Below are positions 25,562 to 30,555 of a stretch of DNA of 30,555 nucleotides, piece by piece. Origin of the DNA: Io17-Chloro-G2 sp034428715 (GTDB lineage Bacteria > Chloroflexota > Dehalococcoidia > Lucifugimonadales > UBA3495); contig DAOUHE010000237.1 of assembly GCA_034428715.1 (NCBI GenBank), forward strand, positions 1 through 30,555, written 5' to 3'. The translations under genes and the position numbers were made by a program. The notes beneath the pieces were generated by a model, which did no database searches, was not told the origin of the DNA, and was given only the letters and a program-made list of their open reading frames with translations. Within the stretch, counting starts at the first letter, position 1. Every line of letters begins with the position of its first letter.

Positions 25562-26368
25562 TCAGTCCATCCGTCGCAGATACCCGCGGTAGTTGTGGGT
25601 TAGGATGTACCGCTCGCGAGATTCATCGACCACAAAGTTGGGATTTTCCCTGAGGAACTCTTCGATCGCCTGCAACGGGGTGTTCTGGCGTGGCATCAAG
25701 AAAGGCCCCACGGGATGGTTGGGGTCACCGCTGAACCCGGGTATTCCTATCGTCGTATCTTCTACGATGAGGTAGCTCCCCGGACTTACCAGCGGGGCGA
25801 AATTCCGCAGATCACGAAGTACCGCGGCCTTCGTGTGGTCCGCGTCGTGGATGATCAGCACCTTCTGGCCCTGGCATTTTTCGCGCACCATCGCCAATAT
25901 GTCTTGGTCGCTGCAGTCGCCGGTGATCATCTCGATGCGAGGGTGGGAAGCGGTGAACACACTATGATCTATATCCAAAGCCAACACCCGGCCCTGACCC
26001 AAAAGCTCGCACATGCCGGCGAGAAATTGTGTACTGCCCCCGTTCTTGTTGCCGATCTCAATGATGATGTCCGGCTTGATCTCGAAAATGATCTCCTGGT
26101 AGATCCAAGCGTCCATGGGATTCTTGAGAGCTCTTTGGCCCATCCAATAACATTGCTTGCTGTGTACTTCGCGCTGATGGTAGTTGATCCACGCGAGTAA
26201 GGGCATATTCAGAATATCGGGTAGGCGTTGGTTGGCATCGATGTACCAAGAACCGTGCTCGGACGGCTTAGGGCCGAACGCCCCATCCAGGACCCGGCCA
26301 GCGTTTTGCTTGACCCTCCCCAACATTCGTCTTGGTCTTGATGGAAGCCAGTTGACCAAACTAATCAT
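25562..26368 (-). CDS. CmcI-like (cephalosporin hydroxylase family) methyltransferase
   Basis: The 268-residue protein has the CmcI/rhamnosyl O-methyltransferase pattern: PDIIIEIGNKNGGSTQFLAGM (99-119), VLALDIDHSVF (128-138), ITGDCSDQ and KVLIIHDADHTKAAVLRDL (169-187). SYLIVEDTTIGIPG (198-211) follows. The Asp/His cluster (DID, HDADH, VEDT) is where these enzymes bind a metal ion. Despite the family name, members in glycan clusters act as SAM-dependent sugar O-methyltransferases. The start ATG (26368) has GGA 8 bases upstream. The gene looks intact although both neighbours are damaged. The sugar is unknown. Confidence 0.88.
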   Translation of the reverse strand: MISLVNWLPSRPRRMLGRVKQNAGRVLDGAFGPKPSEHGSWYIDANQRLPDILNMPLLAWINYHQREVHSKQCYWMGQRALKNPMDAWIYQEIIFEIKPDIIIEIGNKNGGSTQFLAGMCELLGQGRVLALDIDHSVFTASHPRIEMITGDCSDQDILAMVREKCQGQKVLIIHDADHTKAAVLRDLRNFAPLVSPGSYLIVEDTTIGIPGFSGDPNHPVGPFLMPRQNTPLQAIEEFLRENPNFVVDESRERYILTHNYRGYLRRMD

Positions 26369-26508
26369 GATAATTCCACGTCAATTCTCAACAGATTATG
26401 AAGTCATTCGCTGAACGACTGCCGGAATTGCAGGGTCAGCGGCTAGCGTAGCTAACTGCCTCTGAATGGCCTTGGCGGTTTTATACGTGGCCACCGGGGG
26501 ATTTCCGG

Positions 26509-27880
26509 TTATAAGCCCAGCCGTTTGTTGATGAACCACCAGCCCTTCTGGGCCACCCGGTACAGCGGGCTTGATGAGTCGATGCGGGTGCGGCCGGCCG
26601 ACGCGAGCTGGGACTGGATGCGGTGCCGCAGGTAGTTGACCGGCGCCCGCTGGCGGTACTCCCGGAAGTATTTCCGCAGTTCTTCCTCGGTCTTGGCCAG
26701 GCCGTTATCCGAGTATTTGGAGGTGTAGGGCGTGAAATCTGGGTACAATCTGGACGCGGGCCAGGCGCCCACCATTTGGGTCTTCATGAAGTTGCCGATC
26801 AAAAGGTCGTCGAAGGTTTCCCAGCGGATGGCGCGCATGAGCGAGCGGCGAGGCGCTTCGAAGACGATGCCCTTTTTGAATCCGCGTTGCTGGTACTCGA
26901 TGATGTTATCCTGCCCGCCCACCCTGACATTGATGAAGTCCATGGCTTTGCCGAGGTGGGTGATCTTCTGGAAATAGCTCCGTAACCGGTCCACCTCCTT
27001 AGGCTCCAAGGCCTCAGACCAGTTGTCTCCGAACTCCTCCGGTTCGTGGAGGCCGCCGGGATTCAAAGCCGGATGGATCTCGTCAAAGGTCCCGGTCTCG
27101 CAGTCATATTTTATGAAGGCCGGTAGGATTTCGCAATCTTCGTTGTCGAACCCGTTGGCGTAGGCGTCCAAGGGAGTCACGTACTCGTTGGCCCAGGCGC
27201 TGTCACTCCTCTGGTACCGGTGCATCGAGCTGAATGGTATTACGTAGCGGACGCCGTACATGCTGGCGACGTCGGAAATGGTCTTGCCGACGGGGAGTTT
27301 CAACGAGGCCCGGGGCTCGATCCTGACGCCGTCCTCGTCGAAGAAATTGATCATGTCAGCTTCGCCATAGCCGAACAGCTGCAGCAGGAAACTCTCCTTG
27401 TAGCGGCTGACGATGCTCCGCACGAACGGTCCCCAGCCCCGGGGCTGGGTGTCATTGGTGTCCAGCAAGAGCCGGCCGTTCACATCCCAGCAACACGGCA
27501 TCCTGTTTGTAGTCGGACACACACCACACGTGGATCCTGGGCGATAATTGCGTCCAGACACGGTCTTTTAACACAGTAACGTTGAATCCCAGCTTGGTGA
27601 GGTCTCGGGCTATCCTGCCTCCCACGTGGTCCGGCAGCAGGATAGTCTTGTCTTTGACCAGGTTGAGGGATTGGATGCTCAGATGGTCGGGATGCCCGTG
27701 GGAGATCCAGATGTATTCACAAGCTTGGACGCTTTCCATCTGCTCTTGCGGCACTTCGTTAGACATTCGCCAGCTGCCGAAGTAGGCGTGTCCCACCAGC
27801 CAGGGGTCGGTCGCGAGAACCGGCGTCTTGTCGTGGCATATCAGCGTGGCATTGCCGATGGTCTCGAATCCGACTTCCAT
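26509..27880 (-). pseudogene. MBL-fold protein like the hydrolase domain of CMP-Neu5Ac hydroxylase, frameshifted
   Basis: From ATG 27880 the frame reads MEVGFETIGNATLICHDK, ATDPWLVGHAYF and the metal motif HGHPDH (61-66). It then changes frame near 27486-27488. Removing one G from the GGG there restores AVLLDVNGRLLLDTNDTQPRG, and the remaining frame is intact to 26509, about 456 residues in all. ATDPWL, WISHGHPDHLS and LLDTND..PRG, followed by a long helical C-terminal half, recall the MBL-like part of CMP-Neu5Ac hydroxylase (CMAH). The Rieske cluster domain is absent. It could be a hydrolase or isomerase on a CMP-sugar or an unrelated UlaG-like enzyme. A close ribosome site (AAAGGAG) precedes it. 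Confidence 0.72.
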
Positions 27881-27887
27881 ATGACTA

Positions 27888-27894
27888 CTCCTTT
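27888..27894 (-). promoter_or_regulatory. Ribosome site of the MBL-fold gene
   Basis: AAAGGAG on the minus strand lies 7 bases before ATG 27880, fixing that start. The stretch 27895-28008 carries no confident gene. All three minus-strand frames there are open for short distances, one of them ending WAKE and a stop across this site. Confidence 0.7.
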
Positions 27895-28008
27895 GCCCAG
27901 GCGGGGAACAGCCCGGTGCGGCTGGTGATGCGGCTATCGGGTTGGGCGCGGCCCTGCTGAATCATGCGAATTTGGATGCCGGAGATACCTGCTGATTCAA
28001 AATGCCGA

Positions 28009-30103
28009 TCAGCGTTTCGATATATCCCCAGCCAATTCCCCCTGGCGCGGCGATCTTTCGCCTTCGAACTTGAGGCACACGACCTTGTCTTCACCCCAGC
28101 GGTCTACGTATCTTTGGCGGGCCTGTTTCAATACTTGCTCCCGGGGCAGCCCGTCACTCAGCCCATGGGCCAGCCAACTTACGTAGACGCCGATTCGTTC
28201 CGCGGCGCGTCCGTCTTGGAAAGGGTCTAATGAGTCCAACAGGGCGGACCAGTCGCCGAACTCAGGAAAAGAAGCTGGGTTTGACCGATAGACGCCAACC
28301 GCCTGCCACAGTTCATCCCAACTCTGGAATATGCTCCCGGTCCAGAACCAGTGAGGGTGTACCGGCAAGCCGGCACTCCAGGGACGCCGTTTCACCAACG
28401 AGCAAACCTATGGTTACATCGGCGGCCATCCCGGCCTCGCAGGGCAATGTGGTAGTTATGACCGTGCCCGTTTCGTAAATGAAACACCTCCCGGTAGCCA
28501 AGGCCGCATCTAACGCGGCGCTCACCGGCCCCAGCCGCTGGCGCAATGTTGCCGGTTTTTTGGGCTTCAAGATCAGTCCCAGATTTGGATCTTCTAGGAG
28601 TTTGGTGAGCAGGTAGTCGTAATCTTCCGCGGCATAGGTGTCGGCCCTATAACCGTCCTTTTTATCGGAGTTGGAGCCCTCATCCAAGAAACAGATTATA
28701 AAGCGGGCGCCCTGTTCATTTAACGCGGCCCTCAACCGGTCGGCCCTTGGCGCTGCTCCGGCAAACCCACGGTCACACACATAGCCAGTCGCCACCACCT
28801 GGCTTGCACAGCCGCCGGATTGGCGCACTAACTTTGAAACCATAGGGCTGAAAGCAAAGTGGACATCCACGGAATAGCCGGCCCAGGGATTCGGAGTGGT
28901 TAAATGTGAGCGTTGATAGCTGGTGCTGATTCCGCCCAGGTCGGCCAGAGCCTGCTCAGCCGATATCCGGCGTTGAGGTGAACCTTGGCTGTTGAACAGC
29001 ACTTTGACACGATAGGTTTCGAAGAAGGTACGCCAATAGGCATAATCTAGGGCCAAAAACAGCATCTTTGGCATCAGCCAGCTCAGGCGCCTAGGATGGC
29101 GCCAACCGGTTTGCAGCGACTGCCATAGAACCCATCGCACCATTCTTGCCGCGTGCTTTAAAAACTTGGAGGAAAGGAGCCAGACGGGCGCTCTTTCACT
29201 GGCCGCCGCCGCCCTGTTCATCGCGACGTAACGAAATCGAGCCTCATCCAGGGTCTTTATTTTGTCTTCGTCCAAAGGATCGTCCGGCCTCGTGCAGTAG
29301 ACCAACACCTGTCCAGGGGGGACATCGCAGAAAGGAAGCCAGAACAGGTCTGAGTTTTGGCTGGCGTCCAAACTAACCCCATTGCCGCTAAATTCGGCGG
29401 CGACCACATCCAGCCTTTCGTTTTGAGGCTCGCCTTGTTTTGCTACCGGGCTGACAATCCGCCGCTGCCGGGCAAATAACGCCTTTCCCAACCGCAACAC
29501 GGCGGTGCGGACACGCTTCCAGGTGACCCGGCCGCGAAAGGCCGGTGTCCTGAAAAATCTAAGCCTTACACCATGTTCCTGGGCGTACGCCTTTAGATAG
29601 CTGGACCAATCGGAAGAAGCCACATACAAAGAAGGCTCGCCTGCTGGCTGATCGAGATGAGTCCTGTGATGCCAATCTGCCACGTTGATCTTGACAAGGG
29701 GCGGGATGATCTCTGGCGCTAGTTGTTTACCGAGGTACGCAAGAAGCCTGTCTTTTTCGAACTTATGGGATATCTTGCGGACCAGGGGATGAGACTCCAG
29801 CTCACCTAGGATAATCCTGTTGATGACTTTTAGAGTGTCGGATTCTACGATCTTGATATAGAGAGATTCTCCGGTGGTGTCCTGAAGCTCAGTGTTGGCA
29901 TAATCCAGCTCGCCGCATGAGACGCGAAGGTATTTTCGGAGAAAGCCGGCCCAAGTCTCAGCCCGCCGCGACGAGGTCAAATAATAGACTGCCAACCGTT
30001 TGCGCGGATTGAAGATTCGGAACATGATCCCAGCCGCCAAAAACCGCGCCATGGCCGCGAAAGTCAATGAGTCGAAATAGACTGCGTTTCCAGTGATCAT
30101 CAT
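28009..30103 (-). pseudogene. Unrecognised GT-B-like glycan protein, frameshifted near its C-terminus
   Basis: From ATG 30103 an open frame of 596 residues is followed by a shift near 28336-28338. Removing one G from GGG changes the end to CTG GAC CGG AGC ATA TTC CAG, so LVLDR continues into SIFQSWDELWQAV and runs on to 28009, about 698 residues in all. I do not recognise the family. The last 200 residues (FIICFLDEGS, LGLILKPKKP, DVTIGLLVGETASLECRLAGTPSLVLD) resemble the donor half of GT-B glycosyltransferases or glycerophosphate transferases. The first half is basic and helical, with FFRTPAFRGRVTWKRVR and a TTGWRHP-like region of no known motif. An in-frame TAA lies directly before the ATG, so no longer start is available. 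Function: probable glycan transferase, by context. Confidence 0.6.
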
Positions 30104-30374
30104 TTATCCGGGAAAAATTGTGGGGTGAGGCATTTCCGGCCTTGGAACGATGATGCCTGACCACGCCCAATCGTTCGCCTGTAATTACACCGGCAGGTTA
30201 CGGTGGGTTAGCATGGCTCCTTTGGCGGCCAGATTAGTTCCAGCCGTATGGGGCTCCGCGCATTTAAAAGTTTCGGATTTTGCGGCGTCACAAGTGACGA
30301 AGGCGCTATATGAAGCCGTCTTGGGCTGATTGTCACAAGCGTTTGCTAGTTCGGCTCCTGACAGGATGGCGGGG
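30104..30374. other. No confident gene between the last two cluster genes
   Basis: On the minus strand an open stretch of 67 codons (30388-30185) includes NDPAILSGAELANACDN and AEPHTAGTNLAAKGAML. It has several Cys but no recognised family, no good start and only partial plausibility. It overlaps the end of the truncated dehydratase fragment in another frame. I see no terminator or promoter I would support. Confidence 0.4.
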
Positions 30375-30555
30375 TCATTTACGCTCACGCCGTTGATATG
30401 GCTGGAATTCCTCCCGTAGCAGGCCCATTTGAGTGACGTTTGTCGGGTTGACCGCTTTGTCGGTACTGACGAACATCACTTTCTTGACGCCGCAGTCGAT
30501 GGCGGCATCCACCACGTTTTGGGCGCCGAACACGTTGGTTTTGACCGCCTCAAAT
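30375..30555 (-). pseudogene. Truncated UDP-GlcNAc 4,6-dehydratase-like (PseB/FlaA1 family) fragment
   Basis: The frame enters from outside the window as FEAVKTNVFGAQNVVDAAID, then GVKKVMFVSTDKAVNPTNV, a near-perfect match to the central part of PseB/FlaA1/CapD-type dehydratases (the DKAVNPTNVMGATK region). After NPTNV, at about 30437, the family sequence is replaced by TQMGLLREEFQPYQRRERK and a stop at 30375. The catalytic MGATK motif and the rest of the protein are missing. Intact enzymes convert UDP-GlcNAc to a 4-keto-6-deoxy sugar, often the first step toward pseudaminic acid or related sugars. The upstream part lies beyond the right edge. Confidence 0.78.

Noticed and set aside
27885..28094. 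Small open frame ending WAKE before the MBL gene
   Set aside because: No recognisable family, and it overlaps the end of the large gene in another frame. All three frames are partly open here, so none is supported.
30185..30388. 67-residue Cys-containing open frame near the right edge
   Set aside because: No start with a ribosome site and no family; kept only as a note in the gap entry.
1..30555. CRISPR arrays, tRNA or rRNA genes, transposases, integrases or attachment sites
   Set aside because: Looked for regular direct repeats, cloverleaf-like segments and transposase motifs on both strands; none was seen.

Overview
The window holds most of one large surface-polysaccharide (O-antigen or capsule type) biosynthesis cluster, read entirely on the minus strand from the right edge to about position 1295. 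At the left edge a convergent plus-strand gene encodes a luciferase-like flavin-dependent oxidoreductase. The moderately high GC content, this oxidoreductase and an O-antigen-ligase protein with a TPR tail would fit a metagenome-derived Chloroflexota-like bacterium (for example SAR202 or another Dehalococcoidia). That assignment is inference; nothing here fixes the taxonomy. Non-ATG starts (TTG, GTG) are common.

Layout in transcription order (right to left). 30555-23718 is a damaged block: a cut-off UDP-GlcNAc 4,6-dehydratase-like fragment, a large unrecognised GT-B-like protein with a frameshift, a metallo-beta-lactamase-fold protein resembling the hydrolase-like part of CMP-Neu5Ac hydroxylase (frameshift), an intact CmcI-like methyltransferase, a methyltransferase head joined to a sulfotransferase tail, and a CMP-sugar synthetase with an in-frame amber codon. 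23663-20828 encodes a full-length ABC exporter and a GT2 glycosyltransferase. 20828-16388 is a nucleotide-sugar block: a truncated zinc-finger methyltransferase, an RmlC-like cupin, an HddA-like GHMP kinase, an epimerase with a frameshift, an SDR and an RmlD-like reductase. 16357-9864 carries two methyltransferases, a tandem GT4-GT4 fusion, an FkbM methyltransferase and a GT4. 9863-1295 holds a polymerase/ligase-type membrane protein, a WecG/TagA transferase, a GDP-mannose 3,5-epimerase very like the plant enzyme, a priming phosphoglycosyl transferase and a second, very large polymerase/ligase with a duplicated TPR tail.

How they could work together (inference): the priming transferase loads the first sugar phosphate on undecaprenyl phosphate. 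The WecG, GT4 and GT2 enzymes extend the chain with sugars made by the epimerase, kinase and reductase genes. FkbM, CmcI and other methyltransferases cap or decorate it. The ABC exporter could flip the lipid-linked oligosaccharide, since no Wzx is present. The two Wzy/WaaL-type proteins polymerise or ligate it.

The most striking features are the plant-type GDP-mannose 3,5-epimerase, a CMP-sialate-hydroxylase-like MBL protein beside a nonsense-interrupted CMP-sugar synthetase, a roughly 60% identical duplicated TPR module, and damage concentrated in the right-hand 12.5 kb. Three frameshifts share one signature: each is repaired by removing one G from a GGG run.
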